Source: an uncultured Isosphaeraceae bacterium (GTDB lineage: Bacteria; Planctomycetota; Planctomycetia; Isosphaerales; Isosphaeraceae). Taken from it: a stretch of DNA of 64,000 bases. The first letter of the stretch is position 1, and every line of letters starts with the position of its first letter. A model generated the notes under the pieces. It saw only the letters and a program-made list of their open reading frames with translations. It was not told where the DNA came from and made no database searches. The DNA lies in contig CAMFLR010000004.1 of assembly GCA_945957605.1 (NCBI GenBank), forward strand, positions 585,418 through 649,417, read 5' to 3'. The position numbers and the translations under genes are program-made. Shown here piece by piece: positions 1 through 9,102 of the stretch.

Positions 1-931
1 CGAACACCTGGTTTTCCCAGGCGATCACCGCGCGCACCTTGCTTTGTGGCTGCGCGGCAAGTCCGCGGATTCGCTTCACAACCGGATAAGGAATATGCTG
101 AAGCGCCCAGCGCAGGCGATAATCGTCAACTTGCGCAAGCAAGCGTGACCAGGTGAATACCCCGAGCATTTCGAGCGAGTTTTGCTTCGATGTCTGCGTC
201 AATTGCCGGTCGTGGCGGGCGACTTTGAGAACGCGCAAATCTTCCGGTTCGGCAAGTTGCGACGCGAACCAGGCGAGCCGGTCGCGATTGCGCGTGCGTA
301 GGCTCGGCAAGTTCGCATCCAAACGTGAAAGTTTGCAGAGACCAGTCAGCCGGGCGAGCCGGCACAAACTGACGGGGTGAAGCGTCGTAACCGCTTGCAC
401 GATCGGCGCGTCGCCGGCGTGGGGAGGAATATCGCCGACAAGTCGCTCGGTCCAGAGCGATAACACAGCGTTCATCGCAAACGGTTTGGGTGCGTAATCG
501 GTCTTGAGCGCATTACGATCGAGATGGCAAGCGTTGAGCAATCGAGATCGCAACGGCTCATCCTGAGAAGCCGCCACGATTCGTTGGACCGCGCCGGATT
601 CGTCCTTGAGCGCTCGGACGAGCCACGTGAAGTGAACTCGACTGAGGTCGGGAAGCATTTGCGCCTTGTGGGCGGTGCGAAGTTGCTCGAGGGCCTCTTC
701 GGCTGAAAGCGGCCGGCGCATTTCGAGTAGCTGGCGCGCTCGCTGGTGACCCAGCCGCAACAGGAGCGCGGGCTGCTCCGCGCCGGCCCAAAGTGCGAGC
801 GCGGAGAGCAGGGCACGATTGGTCGGCGATTCGGTGCGCAACGTGGCCAAGAGGACAACTCCGCGACGACTCAGAACTCGCGTTTCCAGGTTATCGCGGA
901 ATCGATCGCCATACCAGTTGCGAACGCACGA
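1..931 (-). CDS. Hypothetical protein, 3' end outside the window
   Basis: The minus frame is open from just after the stop of the neighbouring response regulator (932) to the window edge, about 310 codons. No ATG or GTG lies near the upstream end. In-frame starts are TTG at 850 and 841, and ATG at 721 (MRRPLSAEEALEQL), so the true start is uncertain and probably lies between 850 and 721. The product is Leu/Ala/Arg-rich and looks helical and soluble; no signal peptide, membrane segment or catalytic motif was seen. It is the last visible gene of the signalling run and may be an effector or adaptor for it, which is inference from position only. I do not recognise the family. Confidence 0.55.
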
Positions 932-1696
932 TCACGAGCAAGGTAAGTCGCACGTGAGCCGCAAATCGCGCCCGTTGCAAAACTCGACGCAATCGAACCC
1001 ACCATCGGCGAGTAGTCGCGCGAGCCCATCTTCACGCGGGTCATCGTCGCGCAACCAACCCGAGTCATCATGAATCGTCAGCGCAACGTGATTCCGCTCG
1101 ACCTCGACACCCAGCCGGGCGATACAATTGCAATTATTCTTTCGCCCCCACTCGACTCCCCGGTTGAGAATATCGACAAGGGCGCTATTCAGCCGGCCGA
1201 TCGAAGGCTCATCAAGCGTCGTGCGAGAAAGCAGCAAACTACGGATATCCGACGCCTGCTGGAGATACGCTACGTCGTCGTCCGCCTTCACTTCGAGCAC
1301 GGTTGAGCCCGGCAGCTCGCGCATGTGCGAACGCCAGTTGCTCGCCCGTTTCATCGCCTGAAAAATTTGGTCGGGTGTATATGGCTTCGGTACGTAATCA
1401 ATCACCCCTGCGCGAAAGCCTTGAATGCGGTTTTCCGCCGCCAGCCGCGCAGTGACCATTACGACCGGAATCTCGTTGGTCGTCCGGCACTCTTTCAATG
1501 CTTTACAGACTTCGTAACCGTTGATGTCGGGCAGCATCAGGTCGAGAAAAACAACGTCGGGCCGCTGTTCTTCCGCCTTTTTGATGGCATCCTTCCCGGT
1601 GAAGGCCGAATTCGTTTCGTACCCTCGCAACCCCACCAACATCGAAAGAAGTTGGTTCGCGGCGGGTTCGTCTTCGACGATCAGCGCGGTCGGCAT
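932..1696 (-). CDS. Response regulator with C-terminal ATPase-like domain
   Basis: A 254-residue protein. Residues 1-120 are a CheY-type receiver with acidic pocket E8/D9, phosphoacceptor D52 in FLDLMLPDINGYE, T82 and K104 in YVPKPY. The remaining ~130 residues resemble an HATPase_c_2 (RsbW/anti-sigma kinase-like) fold: a helical RLNSALVDILNRGVEWG stretch, then strands and DDSGWLRDDD, where the usual Asn/Asp ATP motif is poorly kept. There is no DNA-binding domain. Such receiver plus RsbW-like proteins usually act through partner switching; here that is inference. It lies 91 nt downstream of the receiver-kinase gene on the same strand, so co-transcription is likely. Confidence 0.8.
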   Translation of the reverse strand: MPTALIVEDEPAANQLLSMLVGLRGYETNSAFTGKDAIKKAEEQRPDVVFLDLMLPDINGYEVCKALKECRTTNEIPVVMVTARLAAENRIQGFRAGVIDYVPKPYTPDQIFQAMKRASNWRSHMRELPGSTVLEVKADDDVAYLQQASDIRSLLLSRTTLDEPSIGRLNSALVDILNRGVEWGRKNNCNCIARLGVEVERNHVALTIHDDSGWLRDDDPREDGLARLLADGGFDCVEFCNGRDLRLTCDLPCS

Positions 1697-1787
1697 GAGG
1701 TAATCCTCGAAACCTCGGTCGGAATGCAGCGGCAGGGCGGTTGCTCTGACGATTCGCGCATTGACGCGAACGAATCACCCGAGCGCA

Positions 1788-3056
1788 TCAGCCCAGGCCC
1801 ACGTCCCCAGGGGCCTCGCCAACATCCGCTAAATTGAATTCTACATCAAACGATGGTTTTGGGAATGGCCGACGCGGGAGATGGATGGTGACCGTTGTCC
1901 CCTTACCCACTTCGCTTTCGGCCGAGATCTGTCCGCCATGCATGTCAATGAACTGCCGAACAATCGACAGCCCCAGTCCAAGTCCTCGCTTCTCGAAGCC
2001 AAAGTCGCCGGTTGAATGCCGGCTCGGGTCAAATTCCGTAAAAAATGGCTCAAATAAACGCTTCAAAGCCCTTGGTTCAATTCCGATCCCCTTGTCCCAC
2101 ACCAAGATTTCGGCCTGGTCGTACGAATTCAATCGCGCGGTCAGACCAAGCTCACCGCCGTCCGGTGTAAACTTCAGAGCGTTGGAGAGCAGGTTGATGA
2201 TGGTGTCGCGAATCTTCGGCACGTCGATTAAAAACTCGCCAAGATCCGCCGGCACATCAACGCGAAACTGCATCTCGCGCTTTTGCACGAACGGCATCAG
2301 CCTATCTGCTGCTTCATGCAATAGTAATGCCAAATCAATGGGTGTGCGCTGCAGAGCTTGCTGAAAATTCTCCGCGTGCATCATCGTTAACGTATCGGCA
2401 ACGAGCTTCGCAAGCTGTCGCGCAGCACCCGAAATCTGGTTGACGACTTGTTGCTCGCCTGGGTCGCGATTTGGGTTGAGTAGCATCAGCAATTCGCTGA
2501 GCCCAAGCACCAGCGTAATCGGCGTGTTGAACTCATGGCTCGCAACTTCGATGAACGCGGTTTTTAGCTCGTTCGCCTCGGAGAGCCGCGAGTTCGCATT
2601 CACCAGGTTGGCGTTCGTTTCCTGCAGGCTGGCGATCAGCCGTTTTCGCTCGGCGAGAAGTTCGTACTGCTCGGTCGCCTGACGGATGATCCACTCGAGC
2701 TCGACGGGATCCCACGGTTTGACGATGTAGCGAAAAATGTGACCTTCGTTGACCGCGCGGATCACCGATTCGAGGTCGGCGAATCCCGTGAAGATCATCC
2801 GAACTGCGTCGGGATAGAGCTCGCGCACTCGTGAGAGGAACACGTCGCCGGTCATTCCCGGCATACGTTGGTCGGAAAGAACGACGCTCACCGGCTCGCG
2901 TTTGAGCAACTCGAGCGCACTCGCTCCGTTCGAGGCTGTGAGCACGCGATAAGTGCGATGAAACAGGTGCCGCAGGCTGTCGAGGACGTCTGGCTCGTCG
3001 TCCACAACAAGCAGCGTGTGTTTCCCGCTAGATCGCACAGTTCCGCCTTCCGCCAA
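1788..3056 (-). CDS. Hybrid receiver / histidine kinase
   Basis: A 422-residue soluble protein. An N-terminal receiver (about 12-130) has the acidic pair D19/D20, phosphoacceptor D62 in LSDQRMPGMTG and K113 in VKPWDP. A coiled coil (about 130-165) leads into a HisKA domain with H174 in VASHEFNTPIT. The HATPase_c domain follows, with the N box NLLSNALKF, G1 DKGIGI and G2 GLGLGLSIV. The receiver-first order means the kinase is probably tuned by an upstream phosphodonor. There is no transmembrane segment. The gene sits 48 nt after the small receiver gene, in a run with the five-PAS kinase. The family is clear; the partner is inferred. Confidence 0.88.
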   Translation of the reverse strand: MAEGGTVRSSGKHTLLVVDDEPDVLDSLRHLFHRTYRVLTASNGASALELLKREPVSVVLSDQRMPGMTGDVFLSRVRELYPDAVRMIFTGFADLESVIRAVNEGHIFRYIVKPWDPVELEWIIRQATEQYELLAERKRLIASLQETNANLVNANSRLSEANELKTAFIEVASHEFNTPITLVLGLSELLMLLNPNRDPGEQQVVNQISGAARQLAKLVADTLTMMHAENFQQALQRTPIDLALLLHEAADRLMPFVQKREMQFRVDVPADLGEFLIDVPKIRDTIINLLSNALKFTPDGGELGLTARLNSYDQAEILVWDKGIGIEPRALKRLFEPFFTEFDPSRHSTGDFGFEKRGLGLGLSIVRQFIDMHGGQISAESEVGKGTTVTIHLPRRPFPKPSFDVEFNLADVGEAPGDVGLG

Positions 3057-3104
3057 CGCGCTCTCCTTTATCTCATAGCAAACAAATCATCATGAATCAG
3101 AAAA

Positions 3105-3596
3105 TCAAACTCGCCCACCTAATCGTCCTACCTGATCTTCAAGCGACTTCACTCGCGATTGCAAGTCGGCGATCGTGCTCCTGAGTTGTTCGGCGTACTC
3201 TGCCTGCGAGACCAACCGCTCGTACTCGACGGCGGCTTGCCGGACGGCGTCGACCAGTTCTTCCGGCTGCCACGGTTTGCGCAGGAATTGGTAGATATGT
3301 CCCTGGTTGATCGCGGCGATGATCGACTCGAAATCGGCGTAGCCGGTGAAGAGCATGCGCACGGCGAGCGGATTGCGTGCCTTCACCTGTGTGAGCAGTT
3401 CCACGCCGGTGATTTGCGGCATGCGCTGGTCGGTCATCACAATGTGCACTTCTTCTTCGCGCATGATTGCGAATCCCTCCTGCGCATTGTGGGCGCGCAG
3501 GACGCGAAATTCGCGACGCAGCAGGTCGTGCACCGAGTCGCAAACGTCGGGCTCGTCGTCAACGATCAACAGGCAGTGCTTCGTGCTGGGAGGCAT
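3105..3596 (-). CDS. Response regulator, receiver plus coiled coil
   Basis: A 163-residue protein. The receiver has DD at 13-14, phosphoacceptor D56 in VMTDQRMPQITG, the T/S position in MLFTGYAD and K107 in LRKPW. The GYADFESIIAAINQGHIYQFLRKPW region is the type found before HD-GYP or kinase outputs, but no output follows. The last ~40 residues (ADLQSRVKSLEDQVGRL) form a heptad-like coiled coil that may dimerise the protein or dock it on a kinase. It starts 6 nt after the stop of the large PAS kinase, so it is almost certainly that kinase's cognate receiver. Confidence 0.86.
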   Translation of the reverse strand: MPPSTKHCLLIVDDEPDVCDSVHDLLRREFRVLRAHNAQEGFAIMREEEVHIVMTDQRMPQITGVELLTQVKARNPLAVRMLFTGYADFESIIAAINQGHIYQFLRKPWQPEELVDAVRQAAVEYERLVSQAEYAEQLRSTIADLQSRVKSLEDQVGRLGGRV

Positions 3597-3602
3597 CGGC
3601 TC

Positions 3603-6422
3603 TCAGGCTTTCTCGGGAGTGAGCCCGGACTCGGATGGGAGAGAGTAATTCGGCCGGTGCGACGCGTCGAGCGGCAAATAGATCGAAAACGTCGTACCGA
3701 CACCCAGCGTGCTCTTCACTTCGATCCGTCCGCCGTGACCATTGATGATGCCGTGGCTGATCGACAGCCCCAGCCCAGTCCCTTCACCCACCGCCTTCGT
3801 TGTGAAGAACGGGTCGAACAGTTTTTCGAGATTCTCCGGAGCAATTCCCGAGCCATTGTCGCTCACCGAAAGGGCCAGCATCTCGCCACGAACTTCGCTA
3901 ATCACCTCGACCTTGCCCCCCTCGGGCCGGTTCTGCATTTCAATCGCCTGGATCGCATTCACCAGGAGGTTAAGAATGACCTGGCTAATCTGCGACGTGA
4001 CGCACGGGACACGAATCGGCGGCGGGTCGTGAACGATCACTTCGATATTCTTCCGCTTCCCGCGCCCGTGAATCATCTCGACGGCCGGGCCGATCAGGTC
4101 GCGCACGAGCGCGGGTTCGAGCTTGGGCGGCGACGTGCGCGCCAACCCACGCAGGTTTTGCACGATCGTCGCCACGCGCTGAACGCCGTCACGCGTACGC
4201 GAGATCATTCGATCGAGATTCTGCCGAACGTAAGTCCAGTCGAGATCTTCCATCAAGGCGTCGACGCGAGCAAGTAAGTCGGGCGCAGCTTGCGCGAGAG
4301 CCTCGCGTCCGCCTTCGAACACGTCCATGATCTCGATCACGCCCTTGAGATCGCGATCGAGCACGGCGAGGTTGTTGCCGACATATGCGAGCGGATTGTT
4401 GATTTCGTGCGCAACCCCCGCGCTCAGGAGGCCGATCGACGCCAATTTTTCCGATTGCACGAGCATCGCCCGCATCCGCTGGCGTTCGGTCTGGTCGCGA
4501 ATCGAACAGATGTACTGCATTCGTCCTTCGAGTTCGAAAGCCGAAAGCGAAAGCTCAAGCGGAAATCGCTCGCCCGACTTGCGTCGTCCTTGCAACTCGA
4601 GCGTTCGGCCGACGATTCGCGCGTCGACGGTCGTCAGAAGGCGTTCCAATCCGCCAGCGTTCTCGGAGCGATCGTCGTCGAGCAAAAGAGTGCTCAGCCG
4701 CATGCCAATTGCTTCAACGGCGGCATACTCGAAAGTTCGCTCCGACGCCGGGTTGAAGAGCGTGATCACCCCTCGGTCGTCGGCGACAATGATCGCGTCG
4801 TGCGTGCCTTCGGTCAGTTGACGATATCGCGCCTCGGACGCCATGAGTGCGCGGCTTTTCGCCTCGAGCAGTTCGGCCGCACGAAGCTGAGACTCCGCGA
4901 ACTTGCGCCTTGTTTCTTCGAGCGCGTGACGTTCGGTGACGTCGCGAATCACTGCGAGCACAGCGCGTTGATCTTCGAAGACGATTGTCGAGGTATTGAT
5001 CTCGACGGGTGTAATCTTGCCGTCCTTCGTGCGGTGTCGACCTTCGAATGAAAGATGACCGCGTTCGAGCTGGCGTTTCAGGCGATCTTCATAACCGGCG
5101 GCGAACTCGGGATCGTCGACATCCTTGGTATGAAGCGTGAGCAACTCATCGCGCGAGTATCCCAGTCGTCGACAGGCCGCGGGATTGGCGTCGAGGATTT
5201 TCCCCTGGAAATCGTGGACAAAAACCGCGTCTTCAATGCCCTCAAAGAGAGCGCGGTTTCTTCGTTCGGACGCAATGAGCGCTGCCTCGGTGCGCTTCCG
5301 CTCGGTCACGTCTTGAAGCGTGGTGCGAATGCCGCAAACCTGCCCGCGGTCGTCGTAGCGAAGCCGCTCGTGGATCGCCATGATCAAGCGGCGACCATCC
5401 TGAGTAATGTAAGGCCGCTCGGTCTGCCGCAGGCTTCGAATGCCGGCGATTTTCTCGCGGACGGCGTTGCGAGCCTGTTCGCGCTGCTCGGGCGCGACGA
5501 AGTCCACGACCGAACGCCCGAGCATTTCTTCACGTGCAAACCCGAGCATTTCGCACTCGGTGCGATTGATGCTCACGATCGTGCCGTCGAGATCAATTTC
5601 GTGATAGCCGACGGGCGCCTCGTCGTAAAGCCGGCGGAAGCGTTCTTCGGATTCACGAATCGCACGCAGGGTTTGCTGGCGTTCGGTGATGTCGCGGCCT
5701 TCGGGGATCAACATCACCACCTGGCCGGTTTCATCGAGCACGGGGGTGAGTGAAAAATCGACGACGATCTCGGTGCCGTCGGACCCGCGGTGAGCGGCTT
5801 CAAACCGCGCCATTTCGCCGGCGCCTGCGGTGAGAATTGCTCCCTTCAACCGCTCTCGCAACTCCTCCGACTCCGACCACCACGGACCTTCCCAGAACGG
5901 GCGACCGACGACGTCGTGCAGTTTTACGCCGACGAAATCAAGCGCGGTGCGATTGATTTCGAGCATCGTCCCTTTGGGGTCGAGCAGGCCGATGAACTGG
6001 AACGTGTGGTCGAAGATCGCACGGAAGCGGCGATCGCGCTCCCGCTTCGCTCGCTCGACTTCCAGACGCATGCGGCGATCGGAAATAAACGCGATGCGCA
6101 GCCCTTTTTCGCCGGTCGTGCAATCGAAGTCGAGCGTGACGTCGACGGGAATTGTCGCGCCGTTCTTGGCGAGCAATTCCTTCTCATAGCGCACTGGCTC
6201 GCGCGAGGCTTCGAGCAGACCATGCGCTTCGCGATCGGTCTCGCGCCAGCATTCGGGCGTCATCCGCGCTTCGGTGAGCTGCGCGGTTTCGGTGGTGTCG
6301 TAGCCGAGGAGCCGCACGAAGGCGCCGTTCGCGCGACGAACCTTGCCGTCGTGTTCGAAAACAACGACCGGCTGCGTGGCAAGCGTGTACGCTGGGAGGG
6401 CGTATTCGCTCGTCGAGTTCAT
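3603..6422 (-). CDS. Five-PAS sensor histidine kinase, NtrB-like core
   Basis: A soluble sensor kinase of about 939 residues from the chosen ATG (MNSTSEYALPAY). The frame extends to a GTG at 6524, but the added 34 residues are not PAS-like. Five PAS domains follow each other, each closing on a PAC motif (DITERQ, DVTERK, DVTERH and DQTERQ for the last four). The HisKA box is AGVAHEINNPLAYV with His near 672, typical of NtrB-like kinases. HATPase_c has NLLVNAIQA, DNGSGI and GTGLGLSI. No membrane segment is seen, so sensing is probably cytoplasmic; the ligands cannot be read. It heads the minus-strand signalling run and diverges from the plus-strand gene at 6600. Confidence 0.9.
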   Translation of the reverse strand: MNSTSEYALPAYTLATQPVVVFEHDGKVRRANGAFVRLLGYDTTETAQLTEARMTPECWRETDREAHGLLEASREPVRYEKELLAKNGATIPVDVTLDFDCTTGEKGLRIAFISDRRMRLEVERAKRERDRRFRAIFDHTFQFIGLLDPKGTMLEINRTALDFVGVKLHDVVGRPFWEGPWWSESEELRERLKGAILTAGAGEMARFEAAHRGSDGTEIVVDFSLTPVLDETGQVVMLIPEGRDITERQQTLRAIRESEERFRRLYDEAPVGYHEIDLDGTIVSINRTECEMLGFAREEMLGRSVVDFVAPEQREQARNAVREKIAGIRSLRQTERPYITQDGRRLIMAIHERLRYDDRGQVCGIRTTLQDVTERKRTEAALIASERRNRALFEGIEDAVFVHDFQGKILDANPAACRRLGYSRDELLTLHTKDVDDPEFAAGYEDRLKRQLERGHLSFEGRHRTKDGKITPVEINTSTIVFEDQRAVLAVIRDVTERHALEETRRKFAESQLRAAELLEAKSRALMASEARYRQLTEGTHDAIIVADDRGVITLFNPASERTFEYAAVEAIGMRLSTLLLDDDRSENAGGLERLLTTVDARIVGRTLELQGRRKSGERFPLELSLSAFELEGRMQYICSIRDQTERQRMRAMLVQSEKLASIGLLSAGVAHEINNPLAYVGNNLAVLDRDLKGVIEIMDVFEGGREALAQAAPDLLARVDALMEDLDWTYVRQNLDRMISRTRDGVQRVATIVQNLRGLARTSPPKLEPALVRDLIGPAVEMIHGRGKRKNIEVIVHDPPPIRVPCVTSQISQVILNLLVNAIQAIEMQNRPEGGKVEVISEVRGEMLALSVSDNGSGIAPENLEKLFDPFFTTKAVGEGTGLGLSISHGIINGHGGRIEVKSTLGVGTTFSIYLPLDASHRPNYSLPSESGLTPEKA

Positions 6423-6599
6423 GTCGAGGCTGTGCGACGAGACTTCCACCGGGGGATCGCCCCTTCTGACGTGCCGGCACAACTTGAACCTTCGAGATGA
6501 CTTCGAGTATAACCCGGTTGCCACCGGCTAAATACGTGCGCCTGGCGAAAATCGAACCTAAATTCGGCATCCCTGGCAATTTCGGAACAACACTCGCAC

Positions 6600-6959
6600 A
6601 TGCCTGCATACACGCGTCACCTCTTCATTTGCGGCAACAAGCGAGCCGACGGCCACCCTCGAGGATGTTGCGACCCTTCTGGATCAGCGGAATTACGCGA
6701 CGCGTTCAAGAAGGAACTCGCTCGCGCGGGTGCGGGACCGCTCGTCCGCGCGAATGGCGCGGGGTGCCTCGACCAGTGCGAACATGGGCCGGTCGTCGTC
6801 ATTTATCCCGAGGGAATCTGGTACGGCAACGTCACGACGGCGGACGTCCCGCGGATCGTCGCACGCACCGTGCTCGAAGGCGAGGTGATTGACGAACTGG
6901 TGATCGCCGACGAATGCTTGAACAATCCGTCGTGCCCGCATCGCGCACCGGCGAACTGA
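6600..6959 (+). CDS. (2Fe-2S) ferredoxin domain protein, thioredoxin-like
   Basis: A 119-residue protein. Cysteines C11 (FICGNKR), C23/C24 (RGCC), C56 and C60 (GCLDQCEHGP) match the CX(n)C...CX3C ligand pattern of thioredoxin-like 2Fe-2S ferredoxins, the fold shared with the NuoE C-terminal domain. VVIYPEGIWYGNVT and the following DVPRIVARTVLEG complete that fold. Two further cysteines (C106, C112) near the C-terminus lie outside the usual ligand set. A role as a small soluble electron carrier is family knowledge; the partner is unknown. The stop lies 19 nt before panC, so the genes probably share a transcript. Confidence 0.85.
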   Translation: MPAYTRHLFICGNKRADGHPRGCCDPSGSAELRDAFKKELARAGAGPLVRANGAGCLDQCEHGPVVVIYPEGIWYGNVTTADVPRIVARTVLEGEVIDELVIADECLNNPSCPHRAPAN

Positions 6960-6978
6960 GTCAGAAGAGGAAGGGACG

Positions 6979-7836
6979 ATGTCGCTTACGATTGCCGAGT
7001 CGATCGAGGCTGTGCGGTCTCAGGTTGCGGTCGCCAAGGCGGCAGGACTGTCGGTCGGCTTCGTCCCCACTATGGGCGCGCTCCATCGCGGCCATGCGAC
7101 ACTCGTCGAAGAAGCAACCAAAGCGTGCGACTACGTCGTCGTCTCGATTTTCGTAAACCCAACGCAATTCGGACCTAACGAAGACTTTAGCCGTTACCCT
7201 CGCACGTTCGTGGCCGACCGCGCCGTTTGCGAAGAAGCTGGTGCGGACCTCATTTTCCTCCCCGACGTCGCGACGATGTACCCGCCCGGCCCGCCCGCGA
7301 CGTTCGTCGAGGTGCCAGGTCTGTCGGACGTTTTCGAAGGGGCAATCCGTCCCGGTCACTTTCGCGGCGTCGCAACGGTCGTCCTGAAACTTTTTGGCAT
7401 CGTCTGCCCCAACCTGGCGTTTTTTGGTCAAAAGGACTTCCAGCAGCAGCTCGTTTTGCGGCGGATGGTCACCGATTTGAACTTTCCGGTTCAGCTCGTG
7501 ACTGTCCCCACCGTTCGCGAGGACGACGGTCTGGCGATGAGCAGTCGCAACCGTTACCTCAGTGCCGAGGAACGGCAAGCGGCGCGGGTGCTGTCGCAAG
7601 CCCTTCGCCTGGCGGAAGATGCGGTGCGCAGTGGCGAGCGGTCGGCCGACCGGGTTCGACAGATTTTGGCGTCAACGGTACAATCGGAAAGGTTGGCGAC
7701 ACTTGACTATGGCGACGTGGTCGATGCGCTGACGCTCGAACCGCTTACCGACTTGACGGGTCGGCGGGCGGTGGCCTTGCTGGCCGCCCGGGTCGGGCCG
7801 GCTCGGCTGATTGATAACGCGATCCTCCCGGACTGA
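6979..7836 (+). CDS. panC: Pantothenate synthetase (pantoate--beta-alanine ligase)
   Basis: A 285-residue protein joining pantoate and beta-alanine with ATP to give pantothenate, a step toward coenzyme A. It shows the PTMGALHRGHATL nucleotide-binding motif, FVNPTQFGPNEDFSRYPR, GHFRGVATVVLKLF, FGQKDFQQ and the KMSKS-like MSSRNRYLS. Length is normal for the family. A GAGGAAGGG Shine-Dalgarno (6966-6974) supports the start. panD begins 8 nt after its stop, so the product and substrate enzymes of the same step are adjacent. Confidence 0.97.
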   Translation: MSLTIAESIEAVRSQVAVAKAAGLSVGFVPTMGALHRGHATLVEEATKACDYVVVSIFVNPTQFGPNEDFSRYPRTFVADRAVCEEAGADLIFLPDVATMYPPGPPATFVEVPGLSDVFEGAIRPGHFRGVATVVLKLFGIVCPNLAFFGQKDFQQQLVLRRMVTDLNFPVQLVTVPTVREDDGLAMSSRNRYLSAEERQAARVLSQALRLAEDAVRSGERSADRVRQILASTVQSERLATLDYGDVVDALTLEPLTDLTGRRAVALLAARVGPARLIDNAILPD

Positions 7837-7844
7837 CCGGTTTT

Positions 7845-8258
7845 ATGCGGATCAAGGCGCTCAAAAGCAAGCTTCACCTCGCGACAGTCACGCGCGCGGA
7901 TCTCAATTATCACGGCAGCCTCACGATCGATCCCGACCTGATGGAAGCGGTTGGTATCCTTCCTTATGAGGCGATTCTCGTTAGCAATGTTGCCACCGGC
8001 CAGCGCGCTGAGACGTACGCACTCGTCGGCACGCCCGGCTCGGGGCAAATCGAACTCAACGGTGCGATGGCTCGAATCGGCACGCCCGGCGACCGCGTGA
8101 TCGTGATGGCATTTGCCGAACTCGACCCTCACGAAGTCGCCTCGCACCAGCCCAGAGTCGTCGCGCTCGACGCTCAAAATCGGGTCACGGAACGGCTGGA
8201 TTACCCGCCGATTGGCGAGGCCATGCCGGCGACACTTCCTCTGGCGGAGCCAGCTTGA
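7845..8258 (+). CDS. panD: Aspartate 1-decarboxylase
   Basis: A 137-residue pyruvoyl-dependent enzyme converting aspartate to beta-alanine, the PanC substrate. The self-cleavage site is visible as YHGSLTID, where cleavage between Gly and Ser creates the pyruvoyl group. Other family features are KSKLHLATVTRADLNY at the N-terminus, GILPYEAILVSN, and the NGAMARIGTPGDRVIVMAF core. The C-terminal ~20 residues extend a little beyond the core. Its TGA overlaps the lgt ATG by one base, pointing to translational coupling. Confidence 0.96.
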   Translation: MRIKALKSKLHLATVTRADLNYHGSLTIDPDLMEAVGILPYEAILVSNVATGQRAETYALVGTPGSGQIELNGAMARIGTPGDRVIVMAFAELDPHEVASHQPRVVALDAQNRVTERLDYPPIGEAMPATLPLAEPA

Positions 8259-9094
8259 TGCACCAGGTTCTCTTCACGATTCCTGGACTGAATATCACGC
8301 TTTATGGCTTTGGTTTGATGTTGACGCTCGGCATGCTCGGCGGGATGAATCTCGCCGCCTGGCGTGCCAAGCGCGAAGGGCTCGACCCCGACCAGGTCTT
8401 CGACCTGGCGCTCTGGGTTCTGCTCGGTGGAATCATTGGCGCGCGGGCATTCTGGCTAATCCAGTACGGCCACAAGCTTAAGAGTTTCTTCGACATCTTC
8501 CGCGTCTGGGAAGGCGGCATCGTCTTCTACGGCAGCGCGTTCGGTGCCGGTGCAGCGCTGTTGATTTACCGGCACTTTCGGCCGTTTCCGCTGCTCCCGA
8601 TGCTCGACGCGATTGCGCCGGGAATTGCGCTCGGGATCGCGTTCGGCCGAATCGGCTGTTTCCTCAACGGTTGCTGCTATGGCGATCTTTGCAACCTTCC
8701 CTGGGCGGTCACATTTCCGCGCGAAACGGCTCCCTGGGCGAATCAGGTCGACCACGGCTTGATTCAACTCGCGGCGCCGCGTTCGCTGCCGGTCCATCCC
8801 ACGCAGATCTACTCCGCGCTCGACGGCCTGATCCTCATGTTCCTGCTCAACGCCTTCTATCCGTTGCGGAAGCGCGACGGTGAAGTCGTTTGCATGCTGC
8901 TACTGACATACCCCGTCACCCGATTCCTCATCGAGCAAATTCGCAACGACGAGGCCGGCATCCTGCTGGGCATGACGATCTCTCAGGTGATCAGCGTTCT
9001 CTTCTTCGCGGTCGGCCTGATCTTCTGGCGCTATTTGCAAACCCGGCCGGCGGAGCGATACGCTGACGCCGAACCAGTCGCGGTTGCCGCCTGA
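8258..9094 (+). CDS. lgt: Prolipoprotein diacylglyceryl transferase
   Basis: A multipass inner-membrane enzyme (278 residues) that moves diacylglycerol from phosphatidylglycerol to the lipobox cysteine of prolipoproteins. About seven hydrophobic segments are visible. The Lgt signature FGRIGCFLNGCCYG carries the catalytic-region Arg and Asn. VHPTQIYSALDGL and TRFLIEQIRNDE are also family-typical. The position of the His of the E. coli HGG motif is Tyr here (GGIVFYGSAFG). ATG 8258 overlaps the panD stop; a TTG three bases upstream is less likely. Lipoproteins in this window (38758, 55154, 61178) would be substrates. Confidence 0.95.
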   Translation: MHQVLFTIPGLNITLYGFGLMLTLGMLGGMNLAAWRAKREGLDPDQVFDLALWVLLGGIIGARAFWLIQYGHKLKSFFDIFRVWEGGIVFYGSAFGAGAALLIYRHFRPFPLLPMLDAIAPGIALGIAFGRIGCFLNGCCYGDLCNLPWAVTFPRETAPWANQVDHGLIQLAAPRSLPVHPTQIYSALDGLILMFLLNAFYPLRKRDGEVVCMLLLTYPVTRFLIEQIRNDEAGILLGMTISQVISVLFFAVGLIFWRYLQTRPAERYADAEPVAVAA

Positions 9095-9102
9095 TCAATC
9101 GA

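Noticed and set aside
472..858. Ser/Arg-rich minus frame of 128 codons
   Set aside because: It is a shifted shadow of the open minus frame that runs from 931 to the window edge.
3159..6500. Long plus-strand frames (3159-4277, 4290-5051, 5055-5753, 5790-6500) opposite the PAS kinase
   Set aside because: They lie antisense to a kinase with complete motifs; their sequences are Arg/Ala/Phe-rich with no family resemblance, as expected for mirror frames in GC-rich DNA.
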